Positions 1-5,806 of a DNA stretch of 6,125 nucleotides are shown in pieces. A program made the translations under genes and the position numbers. Source of the stretch: Kiritimatiellia bacterium. GTDB lineage: Bacteria; Verrucomicrobiota; Kiritimatiellia; RFP12; UBA1067. How positions within the stretch are numbered: the stretch's first letter is position 1; every line of letters starts with the position of its first letter. The stretch covers positions 1-6,125 of the forward strand of contig JAFVCR010000124.1 in the NCBI GenBank assembly GCA_017479035.1, written 5' to 3'. The notes beneath the pieces are model-generated. The model was given only the letters and a program-made list of their open reading frames with translations, made no database searches and had not been told where the DNA came from.

Positions 1-380
1 ATGATTTCCTGCAAATGTTCCATCTCGGCGGCGGCTTTGGGATCGTCGAGTTCGCAGCAGAGATCTTCATATCTCTCGACCATCGCCTTCGCTTCGGCCA
101 CACCCTCTTCCACAACCTCCATGACCGTTTTCGCGTCGTCCAGCACAGGCTCCTGCGGCAGATACCCCACCTTCGTGCCCTTCGCCACCTGCACCGTCCC
201 CATCACGTCCTTGTCGATGCCGGCGAGAACCTTCAGCAATGTCGATTTTCCCGCGCCATTACCGCCGATCACGCCTATGTGCGCTCCGTAGAAGAACGAA
301 AGATTCACGTCTTGCAGGACGGTTTTCGTGCCGACCTGCTTTGTCACGTCTATCAAAGAAAATTGGTATTCGCCTGCCAT
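1..380 (-). CDS. ettA: EttA-type ABC-F ATPase, N-terminal 126 residues (partial)
   Basis: This is the 5' end of a gene read on the minus strand and cut by the left window edge. The translation starts MAGEYQFSLIDVTKQVG. It has a Walker A motif GGNGAGKST at residues 39-47 and the Q-loop region VGYLPQEP at residues 71-78. The stretch LSFFYGAHIGVIGGNGAGKS and the later AGIDKD and YLPQEP closely follow E. coli EttA as I remember it, more than Uup or other ABC-F members. The acidic helical stretch after about residue 85 would begin the ABC-F arm that contacts the ribosome, and the window ends inside it. EttA-family proteins are cytosolic ATPases with two ABC domains. They bind the ribosomal E site and gate early elongation according to the ATP/ADP ratio. 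The ATG at 380-378 is chosen because the ABC homology begins directly after it and the promoter -10 lies just upstream. No Shine-Dalgarno is visible. The second ABC domain and signature motifs cannot be checked here. Confidence 0.93.
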   Translation of the reverse strand, partial: MAGEYQFSLIDVTKQVGTKTVLQDVNLSFFYGAHIGVIGGNGAGKSTLLKVLAGIDKDVMGTVQVAKGTKVGYLPQEPVLDDAKTVMEVVEEGVAEAKAMVERYEDLCCELDDPKAAAEMEHLQEI

Positions 381-388
381 GATTGCCC

Positions 389-417
389 ATTATACCAAAC
401 ATCCCCCTTCCGCGCAA
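389..417 (-). promoter_or_regulatory. Extended -10 promoter of ettA, near-leaderless
   Basis: Read on the minus strand, there is a perfect -10 hexamer TATAAT at 394-389. It is preceded by TGG (397-395), which gives the extended -10 form TGnTATAAT. A weak -35, TTGCGC at 417-412, lies 17 bp upstream. Only 8 nt separate the -10 from the ATG, so transcription should start within about 2 nt of the start codon. That predicts a leaderless mRNA, consistent with the absence of a Shine-Dalgarno. Confidence 0.75.
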
Positions 418-440
418 GTTTTTGTGCAAACCTCAAAATG

Positions 441-474
441 CAGTTTGCAGTGTGCAGTTTGCAGTGTGCAGTTG
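441..474. repeat. Heptamer tandem array (CAGTTTG/CAGTGTG), about 4.9 copies
   Basis: There are four full 7-bp units plus a partial one. They alternate strictly CAGTTTG, CAGTGTG, CAGTTTG, CAGTGTG, CAGTTG, so the higher-order period is 14 bp. The array lies in the intergenic region, about 25 nt upstream of the ettA -35. It is the opposite orientation of the array at 633-666. Confidence 0.9.
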
Positions 475-506
475 TCACGCCGCATCCATAACTGCACACT
501 GCAAAC
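457..506. repeat. 17-bp perfect inverted repeat, 16-nt loop
   Basis: The left arm at 457-473 (GTTTGCAGTGTGCAGTT) is the exact reverse complement of the right arm at 490-506 (AACTGCACACTGCAAAC). The loop is 474-489. The left arm is part of the heptamer array, so the right arm is an inverted copy that keeps the alternating TTTG/GTGTG pattern. It could form a hairpin or cruciform between the divergent promoters. No T-tract follows directly on either strand, so I do not call it a terminator. Confidence 0.85.
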
Positions 507-558
507 ATCTTTGGCTGGAAAGTATATTATTCGCTAGCGTAACCCTCCGCAAACCCTC

Positions 559-577
559 CGCGGGCGAGACGCCCGCG
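559..577. repeat. GC-rich 8-bp-stem palindrome of a probable dispersed element
   Basis: CGCGGGCG at 559-566 and CGCCCGCG at 570-577 pair perfectly around an AGA loop. Two near-identical 11-bp copies ending in ACCCTCCGC precede it (540-550 and 551-561). In translation the minus strand reads GDAGVSPAEG. I recall this peptide string as a frequent spurious translation of dispersed intergenic repeats in planctomycete and verrucomicrobial genomes. The hairpin itself is seen directly. Its membership of a dispersed family is from memory. Confidence 0.65.
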
Positions 578-632
578 TCCCCACAGTACGCACTCTCCCC
601 TTCTCTCGTGCCTCTGCGTTGATTGCATTTTA

Positions 633-666
633 CAAACTGCAAACTGCAAACTGCAAACTGCAAACT
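633..666. repeat. Heptamer tandem array (CAAACTG), about 4.9 copies
   Basis: Four perfect CAAACTG units are followed by CAAACT. CAAACTG is the reverse complement of CAGTTTG, so this array is an inverted counterpart of 441-474, but without the alternating variant. It ends 20 bp upstream of the -35 element of the lectin-like/DUF4838 operon. It could be a protein-binding site or a slippage-prone tract, and the sequence does not decide between these. Confidence 0.9.
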
Positions 667-686
667 ACTGCGGCGTATTTTACGGC

Positions 687-715
687 TTGACATAATTGCT
701 TTTGCGTGGTATTGT
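687..715 (+). promoter_or_regulatory. Sigma70-type promoter with extended -10 for the LamG/DUF4838 operon
   Basis: A consensus -35 TTGACA (687-692), a 17-bp spacer, and a -10 TATTGT (710-715) are present. The -10 is preceded by TGG (707-709), an extended -10 motif that compensates for its 4/6 match. Predicted transcription starts near 722, giving a leader of about 25 nt that carries a good Shine-Dalgarno before the ATG at 747. Confidence 0.75.
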
Positions 716-736
716 ATGGAACAAAATACCCCTACT

Positions 737-741
737 AGGAG
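737..741 (+). promoter_or_regulatory. Ribosome binding site AGGAG deciding the start at 747
   Basis: AGGAG lies 5 nt before the ATG at 747. The same reading frame is open back to a non-ATG start at 696, but that start lies upstream of the predicted transcription start (about 722). The frame from 747 begins with a clean signal peptide, so 747 is the start. Confidence 0.85.
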
Positions 742-746
742 ATAGC

Positions 747-2690
747 ATGAAAAATATATTTGCCGCATTGTATGCCGGTCTTTGCCTGGCCGCCTGCGCC
801 GCAGGTGTTCCGCAAGACGCATTGTACAAGATCGATGCAACGCTGTCTGGGGCTAAAGCCCTGCCTAGGGCTGGGGATGAGTTGGAAGACGTGCCCGTCC
901 TCCTGCGCATACCTTCCGGCGTGGCGGCGAAATCTTCGCACGAAGGACGCGATTTTGCCATTTTCGATGCCGACGGCACTCAACTTCCATACGAAGTTGC
1001 ATCATGGAGCGCGGACGGCGGCGAAGTATGGGTGAAAGTGCCGAAACTTGCGCCGGATGCCAACCTTGCAATATATTTCGGCGGCGCGGCGCAGGAAGAC
1101 ACCTCTGCGCAAGTGTGGAGCGGCTGCCTCGCCCGCGTGGCAGAAGGCTCCGAACCCGTCAGAGTGGCGGATGTCAACGGCAGCCTCAAAGCTACCAAGG
1201 AGGGCGTTTTCACCGTTTCCGGTTGGTTCAAGGCCAACGAAAGCCTGAACTACAGCACCTATCCGCGCATATTCGCCCGCAACGGCAGTTTCCAAGTGGA
1301 AATCGACCCCTACAATGGCGGCTACGGCTACATAGTATATCCCGGTTCGACCGACTACGGCGACCATATCAAAGCCGATAAACTCCCGGACATCAAGGCG
1401 GACTGGGTGAAGTTCGATTTCGTCTATACTACCGGTGAGAGCCAATACCCCACCGACATCATCGCATACGTCAACGGCGTTTACATCCGGGTGTTCGGCG
1501 TTCCTGAGCTTGCAGCCAACAGCACGGGTGATTTCTGGGCAGGGGCGAACGGCTCGGGCGGCGACGCGTTCGACGGCTCGTTCAAGGAAGTGCGCTATAT
1601 GGACGGCGAACTCTCCGCAGACCGCATCGCGGCGGACTACGCAATCATGACCGACGAAGATTTCGTGACGTTCGGCGAAATCCAGAAGATCGCACAGGTC
1701 GTAAAGGATTTCGATAAGTCCGTGACGTTCACAGTGGCGGGCGACGTTGCCGTAGAAGGCTCCTTTGCTGTCCCCGTGCGCATTTCCGAGGCCGCAATCG
1801 AGGGCTTCTACTACTCCGATTGCGCGGATTTGGTGTTTGCCGATGCAAACGGTTCCATCCTCGCGCACGAAATCGAAACATGGGACGCAACTGGCGAAAG
1901 CGTCGTATGGGTTGCGTTGGACGGCTGCGCCAAGGGCGATAAATTCACAATGTATTACGGCACATCCGTCTCCGGAGAACTCCTCGCCCCCGCAACCTCC
2001 CTCTGGGACGGCTACGCCGCAGTATGGCACATGAACGGCGAAACCGGCGGCACGGAGACGGACTCCGCAAACGGCCTCGTTGCATCTCCCTACGGCAGTG
2101 CTACAGGCGACATGACCTCCGAAATCGGCGTGGCTGGCGCGGCCAAGAACAATGCCTCCGGCAATCGCCTCGTAGTGCCGTCCGCCGACGAGTTGCAACT
2201 GGACGGAAACTTCACGGCATCGGGCTACTTCAATGCATCCGACATCGACGGATGGCCGCGCTTCTTCAGCCACAGAAATCTCGAAACAAAGGATGGCTGG
2301 CTCGTGCAGATGGGCGAAGGCAAGATTTACGCGCATACGAACGGTTCTAGCGATTATTCGATAAAAAGCGTCGACTTCCCTGTTGGCGACTGGGTTCATC
2401 TAGCGTTCGTTTATGACGGCGTGTGGATAAGTATTTTCGTGGACGGAGAACGCGTCCATAAAGGCGAGGTCAAAACCGCCGCCGCCTCTCCCAATGCCGA
2501 ATTTGTAATCGGCGGAGACAACAATCCCGGAGAAGGCAAATTCCACGGCTTGATGGACGAAATCCGCATTGAGAAACGGGCTCTTTCCGACGAAAAGGTG
2601 AAAGCGCAATATCTTTCCATGCAAAGCGGCTTCTTGAGCGCGGGCGCGGTGCGGGACGTTTTCTATCCGCTAATCATAATAATAAGATAA
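747..2690 (+). CDS. Secreted lipoprotein-like protein with two DUF2341 + LamG (ConA-like) modules
   Basis: This is a 647-residue exported protein. The N-terminus, MKNIFAALYAGLCLAACAAG, is a signal peptide. LAAC at residues 14-17 fits a lipobox, so a lipid-anchored envelope protein is likely, although signal peptidase I cleavage is possible. The body is an internal duplication. Module 1 has a DUF2341-like segment (about 45-113, VPVLLRIPSG to AIYFGG) and a LamG/concanavalin A-like domain (about 150-305, FTVSGWFKANES to ADRIAADYA). Module 2 has DUF2341 (about 337-405, FAVPVRISEA to FTMYYG) and a fuller LamG (about 419-625, including VWHMNGE, FTASGYF, HLAFVYDG, GLMDEIRIEKRALS). These folds usually bind carbohydrate or support secreted hydrolases, and I see no catalytic motif. 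It is the first gene of an operon, with a DUF4838 protein starting 6 nt after its stop. I infer a glycan-binding partner. The C-terminal tail PLIIIIR is unusual and may reflect a late frameshift. Confidence 0.85.
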   Translation: MKNIFAALYAGLCLAACAAGVPQDALYKIDATLSGAKALPRAGDELEDVPVLLRIPSGVAAKSSHEGRDFAIFDADGTQLPYEVASWSADGGEVWVKVPKLAPDANLAIYFGGAAQEDTSAQVWSGCLARVAEGSEPVRVADVNGSLKATKEGVFTVSGWFKANESLNYSTYPRIFARNGSFQVEIDPYNGGYGYIVYPGSTDYGDHIKADKLPDIKADWVKFDFVYTTGESQYPTDIIAYVNGVYIRVFGVPELAANSTGDFWAGANGSGGDAFDGSFKEVRYMDGELSADRIAADYAIMTDEDFVTFGEIQKIAQVVKDFDKSVTFTVAGDVAVEGSFAVPVRISEAAIEGFYYSDCADLVFADANGSILAHEIETWDATGESVVWVALDGCAKGDKFTMYYGTSVSGELLAPATSLWDGYAAVWHMNGETGGTETDSANGLVASPYGSATGDMTSEIGVAGAAKNNASGNRLVVPSADELQLDGNFTASGYFNASDIDGWPRFFSHRNLETKDGWLVQMGEGKIYAHTNGSSDYSIKSVDFPVGDWVHLAFVYDGVWISIFVDGERVHKGEVKTAAASPNAEFVIGGDNNPGEGKFHGLMDEIRIEKRALSDEKVKAQYLSMQSGFLSAGAVRDVFYPLIIIIR

Positions 2691-2696
2691 TCCAAC

Positions 2697-4964
2697 ATGA
2701 AATATATATCGCTGATAGCGTTTCTCGTCTCGCTGCAAGGCTTCTGCGGCAGCATAACCATTGCCGAGCGCGGGAAAACGCCGCAATACTCCATCATCCT
2801 GCCCGCAGACCCCACCCCCTCCGTGCGCTACGCCGCAGAGGAATTGCAGGAATACGTCTCGCGCATCACCGGCACGCGCCTGGCCATCACGGACAGCAGT
2901 TCGCCGCTTTCGATCCGCCTCGTTCCGACCGATCGTTACGGCGACGAGGGCTTCAACATCAAGGTGGACAAAAACAAGAACCTTGTCATTTCCGGCGGTG
3001 CGGTGCGCGGAGTTCTCTACGGCGTGTATGAAATCCTCGAAACATACGGCGGCGTGGGCTGGTTCTCGTCGTGGCACACCGTCGTGCCCAAGAAAGACCG
3101 CTTCACCATCCCCGATACGCTAAGCGACACGCAGCGGCCCGCATTCGCCATGCGCGAGCCGCTTTGGTTCGATGCCTTCAAGCCCGATTTCGCCTCCCAC
3201 CTGCGCATGAATGGAGACTCCATGCGCCTTGGCGACATCCACGGCGGCAACACCTACCGCTTCGGCGGCGGCCTCGGCAACGCACACACGCTCCCGCACC
3301 TCGTCCCGGCGGAGGAGTTTTTCGACTCTCACCCCGAGTATTTCGCGTTGGTGGACGGCGTGCGCGTGCGCGACCGCCAGTTGTGCCTCTCCAATCCCGA
3401 CGTCCTGCGTATCGTCACCGAGCGCGTCCTTGAGCGCATCCGCCGCGACCCGAAAGCAAAATACTTCGGCGTGTCGCAGCAGGACACAATGGGCTACTGC
3501 ACCTGCGAAGAATGCAAGAAAATCGACGACTACGAAGAATCCCCCGCCGGCAGCGTCATCCATTTCGTCAACAAAGTGGCAGAGGCCGTGGAAAAGGAAT
3601 TCCCGGATAAAATCATCGAAACCCTCGCCTACCAGTATTCGCGCAAGCCGCCGCGCCACGTCAAGGCCAGGCACAACGTCATGCCCTGCCTCTGCACCAT
3701 CGAGTGCGACTTCTACCGCCCGCTCGACGGCTCCCCCTACCGCGAAAACAAGGCCTTCCTCGAAGACCTCAAAGGCTGGGGACGCGTGACCGACAACCTG
3801 TATCTGTGGGACTACGTCACGAACTTCATGCACTACGACCTCCCCTTCGCCAACATCATGGTGCTCCAGCCAAACCTCAAGACCTACCGCGATGCCGGCG
3901 TGACGAGCGTCTTTGCCGAGGGCGCCTATCAAGGCCGCCATGCCGATTTCGCCGAACTCAAAACGTATCTCCTCGCAAAGCTCATGTGGAATCCCGACCA
4001 GGACGCGGGCAAACTAATCGACCGCTTTCTTGCCGGATACTACGGCAAGGCCGCGCCATACGTGAAGAAATACTTGAAGAACCTCCATTCCCTCCCCCGC
4101 AACAGCGAAACGCAACACCTCGGCATCTACGAACAGGTGCGCACGCCAATCCTCACCGACGCGTTCCTTGAAGATGCCCTCAAAACGTGGCTCAAGGCCA
4201 TGCGCACCGTCAAGGACGACAAAGCCCTCCTCTACAACGTGCGCACGTCCGCCCTTTCCGTGGTCTATACTATATTGTATAGGCGGGCAACGAACGCCTC
4301 CAAAAAGGTGTGGTGCAGTGCCAACCCGCAATCGTTCGTGCCGCCCGCCAACACCGCCAAACTCCTCGCGCTTTTCGAGGAAATCCTCAAAGAAGCCGGC
4401 GACACGTTCCTCTCCGAAAGCGGCTTGCGCCAGGAAAAGTATCTCGCCCTCATCCGCTCGCTGAACAACGTCAGCATCCCTGCGCAGGGAACGGACAAGG
4501 TGAAAATTGAAGAAGACGTGCTGCATATTTCTGATTCCGCCGCCTGCGAAATCGTCCCCGACGCCGACGCGACCAACGGCAAGGCGATCAAAATCCCCGC
4601 CACGCATCGCAAGTGGTGCGTCACGCTCCGCTTCGATACCGTCGCGACCGATCCCGATGCCGAATACACCTTGCGCTTCCGTGCCAAGGTAGTGCGGCGC
4701 GGCGGCGCCTCCGGCAATGCGCAAGCGTTCAGCGCAGGAGTCTATGACGACGACGCTACACGCACCGTCCGCGCCAAAGAACCCCGCCTTTCCGCAACGG
4801 CGGACGGCTACCAATGGTATGAACTTGTCACATGGAAGCCGCAGGACGGACAGTATTTCTGGTTTGCGCCCGGCTGGTTCGATGCCAACACCTTGCGCGA
4901 AAACCCCGACCTTGAAGCCGTCTATCTCGACTGCCTCGAACTCGAACGCGCCGGACAACGCTAA
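2697..4964 (+). CDS. Secreted DUF4838 protein, putative glycoside hydrolase (GH163-like)
   Basis: This is a 755-residue exported protein. The signal peptide covers about residues 1-19 (MKYISLIAFLVSLQGFCGS). An N-terminal alpha/beta domain like the non-catalytic domains of GH67 and GH20 enzymes follows (about 20-150: SVRYAAEELQEYVSRITG; GVLYGVYEILETYGGVGWFS). The DUF4838 core spans about 155-450. It includes VSQQDTMGYCTCEEC (259-273), CTIECDF (333-339), YLWDY (369-373), VFAEGAY (405-411) and LMWNPDQD (429-436). A helical stretch follows, and a beta-rich C-terminal domain (about 605-752) looks like a carbohydrate-binding module. Acidic residues D263, E336, D372 and E408 are candidate active-site residues by position only. 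From memory, CAZy GH163 (endo-beta-N-acetylglucosaminidases acting on complex N-glycans) derives from DUF4838 proteins, so cleavage of a host or dietary glycan is plausible but unproven. Translation is probably coupled to the upstream gene, since the gap is 6 nt and no strong Shine-Dalgarno is visible. Confidence 0.86.
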   Translation: MKYISLIAFLVSLQGFCGSITIAERGKTPQYSIILPADPTPSVRYAAEELQEYVSRITGTRLAITDSSSPLSIRLVPTDRYGDEGFNIKVDKNKNLVISGGAVRGVLYGVYEILETYGGVGWFSSWHTVVPKKDRFTIPDTLSDTQRPAFAMREPLWFDAFKPDFASHLRMNGDSMRLGDIHGGNTYRFGGGLGNAHTLPHLVPAEEFFDSHPEYFALVDGVRVRDRQLCLSNPDVLRIVTERVLERIRRDPKAKYFGVSQQDTMGYCTCEECKKIDDYEESPAGSVIHFVNKVAEAVEKEFPDKIIETLAYQYSRKPPRHVKARHNVMPCLCTIECDFYRPLDGSPYRENKAFLEDLKGWGRVTDNLYLWDYVTNFMHYDLPFANIMVLQPNLKTYRDAGVTSVFAEGAYQGRHADFAELKTYLLAKLMWNPDQDAGKLIDRFLAGYYGKAAPYVKKYLKNLHSLPRNSETQHLGIYEQVRTPILTDAFLEDALKTWLKAMRTVKDDKALLYNVRTSALSVVYTILYRRATNASKKVWCSANPQSFVPPANTAKLLALFEEILKEAGDTFLSESGLRQEKYLALIRSLNNVSIPAQGTDKVKIEEDVLHISDSAACEIVPDADATNGKAIKIPATHRKWCVTLRFDTVATDPDAEYTLRFRAKVVRRGGASGNAQAFSAGVYDDDATRTVRAKEPRLSATADGYQWYELVTWKPQDGQYFWFAPGWFDANTLRENPDLEAVYLDCLELERAGQR

Positions 4965-4986
4965 CCCGCGCACATTCGCCGCAATC

Positions 4987-5015
4987 TTGACATTTGGACA
5001 CTTGCCGGATATAAT
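4987..5015 (+). promoter_or_regulatory. Perfect-consensus sigma70 promoter of the small-gene cassette
   Basis: TTGACA (4987-4992), a spacer of exactly 17 bp, and TATAAT (5010-5015) match the textbook consensus at every position. The promoter begins 22 nt after the DUF4838 stop codon with no terminator between, so the cassette has its own strong start while read-through from upstream remains possible. The predicted transcription start is near 5022, giving a leader of about 7 nt before the ATG at 5029. Confidence 0.88.
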
Positions 5016-5028
5016 GTAGGCATTGGAC

Positions 5029-5301
5029 ATGGGGAAACTAGGCACAGCGTATCTTTCAAGCGAAGGGAAGTATTCATCCTTTTCGTATCATGGCAATGTT
5101 ATCCGCTTCATGACATCGCCTAGGCTTGTGCGCTACACCAAAGTGACGAACTGGGACAACGGATATATCGAAGTCATTGCCCGATATGACGACAGGGACG
5201 AAGAGGAATATATCGATCTTGTGCCAATCTTGAAGAATCTTTGTATCGAGCCCGACGAATTCTTGAAACCTATCAAAAAAGTGGAGGTTTCCTATGCCTG
5301 A
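5029..5301 (+). CDS. Small uncharacterised protein with DUF2442-like C-terminal half
   Basis: This is a 90-residue soluble, acidic protein with no signal peptide or membrane segment. The ATG at 5029 is preferred. An in-frame TTG at 5023 would add two residues but sits almost on the predicted transcription start, and no Shine-Dalgarno precedes either, so initiation is probably leaderless-like. The N-terminal third (GKLGTAYLSSEGKYSSFSYH) is unrecognised. The C-terminal half (NGYIEVIARYDD, then EEYIDLVPILKNL, then EFLKPIKKVEV) recalls the layout of DUF2442: a beta strand with acidic residues, a 'D-L-x-P-x-L' segment, then 'F-L-x-x-I-K'. This is a visual resemblance, not a search result. It is the first gene of a three-gene operon and overlaps the next gene by 8 nt, which implies translational coupling. 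The function is unknown. Proteins with DUF2442 often sit next to DUF4160 proteins, and the third gene here is DUF4160-like. Confidence 0.75.
   Translation: MGKLGTAYLSSEGKYSSFSYHGNVIRFMTSPRLVRYTKVTNWDNGYIEVIARYDDRDEEEYIDLVPILKNLCIEPDEFLKPIKKVEVSYA
5283..5287 (+). promoter_or_regulatory. Strong ribosome binding site GGAGG inside the preceding gene
   Basis: GGAGG lies 6 nt before the ATG at 5294 and inside the 3' end of the upstream reading frame. It fixes the start of the second cassette gene. It also contrasts with the absence of a Shine-Dalgarno on the first cassette gene. Confidence 0.85.
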
Positions 5302-5515
5302 CGCGAAAGCAAGGGAAATAGCCGATGACGCGGAGCTGATTGTCAACGGTTATGCGTTCAAGAGGATAGGCGACCGTGTCCGTGCCATAAATATGCGGAC
5401 GGGCAAGGCGGCAGTGTTTGCGAGCGGCAATGAAATGATCGAGACGAGCATGGACGACGTGGACGTGTCTCTCGCGCGGAAGTATCTGCATGAAAACGCA
5501 CGATTCATGGAGTAG
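5294..5515 (+). CDS. Small uncharacterised protein, second gene of cassette
   Basis: This is a 73-residue soluble protein that I do not recognise. The sequence alternates hydrophobic and polar residues (ELIVNGYAFKRIGDRVRAIN, then GKAAVFASGNEMIETSMDDV), suggesting a small beta-rich fold. An acidic segment and a short helix end it (SLARKYLHENARFME). No catalytic motif, signal peptide or DNA-binding helix-turn-helix is evident. The ATG overlaps the upstream stop region by 8 nt, and a strong GGAGG precedes it, so translation is coupled to the first gene. The third gene starts 3 nt after its stop. The tight packing says the three proteins are made together, and they may act as a complex. It could be an antitoxin-like or adaptor protein, but nothing in the sequence establishes that. 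Confidence 0.78.
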   Translation: MPDAKAREIADDAELIVNGYAFKRIGDRVRAINMRTGKAAVFASGNEMIETSMDDVDVSLARKYLHENARFME

Positions 5516-5518
5516 ACA

Positions 5519-5710
5519 ATGCCAAAGTACTACGGATATAAAGTCTATGGCTACTATCTGTACTTTACATCGCATTGCATTGTCGAGGCGATGCATGCCC
5601 ACGCCGGCGACAGGGAGATCGTAGGCATCCGTGACTTCATAAAATTGCATTACCAAGACATGTATCTTCGCTGGTCTGAATTTTCCGATCAGGGGTTCTA
5701 CAGGGGATAG
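5519..5710 (+). CDS. Short DUF4160-like protein, third gene of cassette
   Basis: This is a 63-residue protein with a histidine cluster HCIVEAMHAHAGDRE (H19, H26, H28). A helix with the pattern FIKLHYQDMYLRWSEF (40-55) and the end DQGFYRG follow. DUF4160 proteins have an N-terminal strand leading to an 'H-x-H'-type motif and a C-terminal helix of the form H-x-x-x-(L/M)-x-x-x-W. Both occur here, but only about 10 residues separate them, where I would expect a longer linker, so this copy looks shortened in frame. GGAG at 5509-5512 gives a Shine-Dalgarno 6 nt before the ATG, and the gap to the previous gene is 3 nt. DUF4160 genes are commonly found beside DUF2442 genes in small modules of unknown, possibly toxin-antitoxin-like, function. 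The histidines could bind metal, but that is speculative. Confidence 0.75.
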   Translation: MPKYYGYKVYGYYLYFTSHCIVEAMHAHAGDREIVGIRDFIKLHYQDMYLRWSEFSDQGFYRG

Positions 5711-5806
5711 GTCACCATTGGATTTTCAAATCGCAGAACCGGCGAATGGAAGGACAAGTCCACGAGTAAGTAACGAATAAAGGTGGAGAAAGAGCAATTT
5801 GCACAG
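5711..5806. other. Noncoding stretch between cassette and terminator
   Basis: No reading frame with a Shine-Dalgarno and no tRNA or other RNA structure is visible here. It reads as a 3' untranslated region of the cassette transcript. I see nothing else in it. Confidence 0.5.

Larger units (their letters stand above)
475..686. other. Repeat-rich divergent intergenic region, no gene
   Basis: This stretch lies between the divergently transcribed ettA and LamG/DUF4838 operon. It contains the inverted arm, GC palindrome and heptamer array listed separately. CGCTAGCG at 532-539 is an additional perfect 8-bp palindrome. The segment near 600-620 (TCTCGTGCCTCTGCG) resembles a 'CTCTGTGCCTCTG'-type intergenic repeat I associate with verrucomicrobial and planctomycete genomes, from memory only. 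Open frames here are made of translated heptamers (LQFAVCS) and are not genes. Confidence 0.55.

Noticed and set aside
441..666. Possible CRISPR array from the regularly repeated words
   Set aside because: Units are 7 bp, directly contiguous and without spacers. No cas genes are present.
475..840. Minus-strand 121-codon open frame with LQFAVCSLQF and GDAGVSPAEG
   Set aside because: Its sequence is the translation of the heptamer array and GC palindrome, and it overlaps the promoter and start of the real plus-strand gene.
1002..2399. Long 465-codon open frame on the minus strand inside the LamG gene
   Set aside because: It mirrors the plus-strand gene, has no Shine-Dalgarno or promoter, and its translation is rich in C/H/R/A with no recognisable domain. 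The plus strand encodes clear DUF2341 and LamG domains.
4265..4282. AT-rich inverted repeat CTATAC-TATATT-GTATAG inside the DUF4838 gene
   Set aside because: The short 6-bp arms encode an uninterrupted protein stretch (VYTILYRR). No -35 lies at the right distance for the TATACT, so neither a promoter nor an operator is supported.
4014..5045. 343-codon minus-strand open frame across the DUF4838 3' end
   Set aside because: It is the reverse-strand shadow of a GC-rich gene with strong plus-strand homology and lacks start signals.
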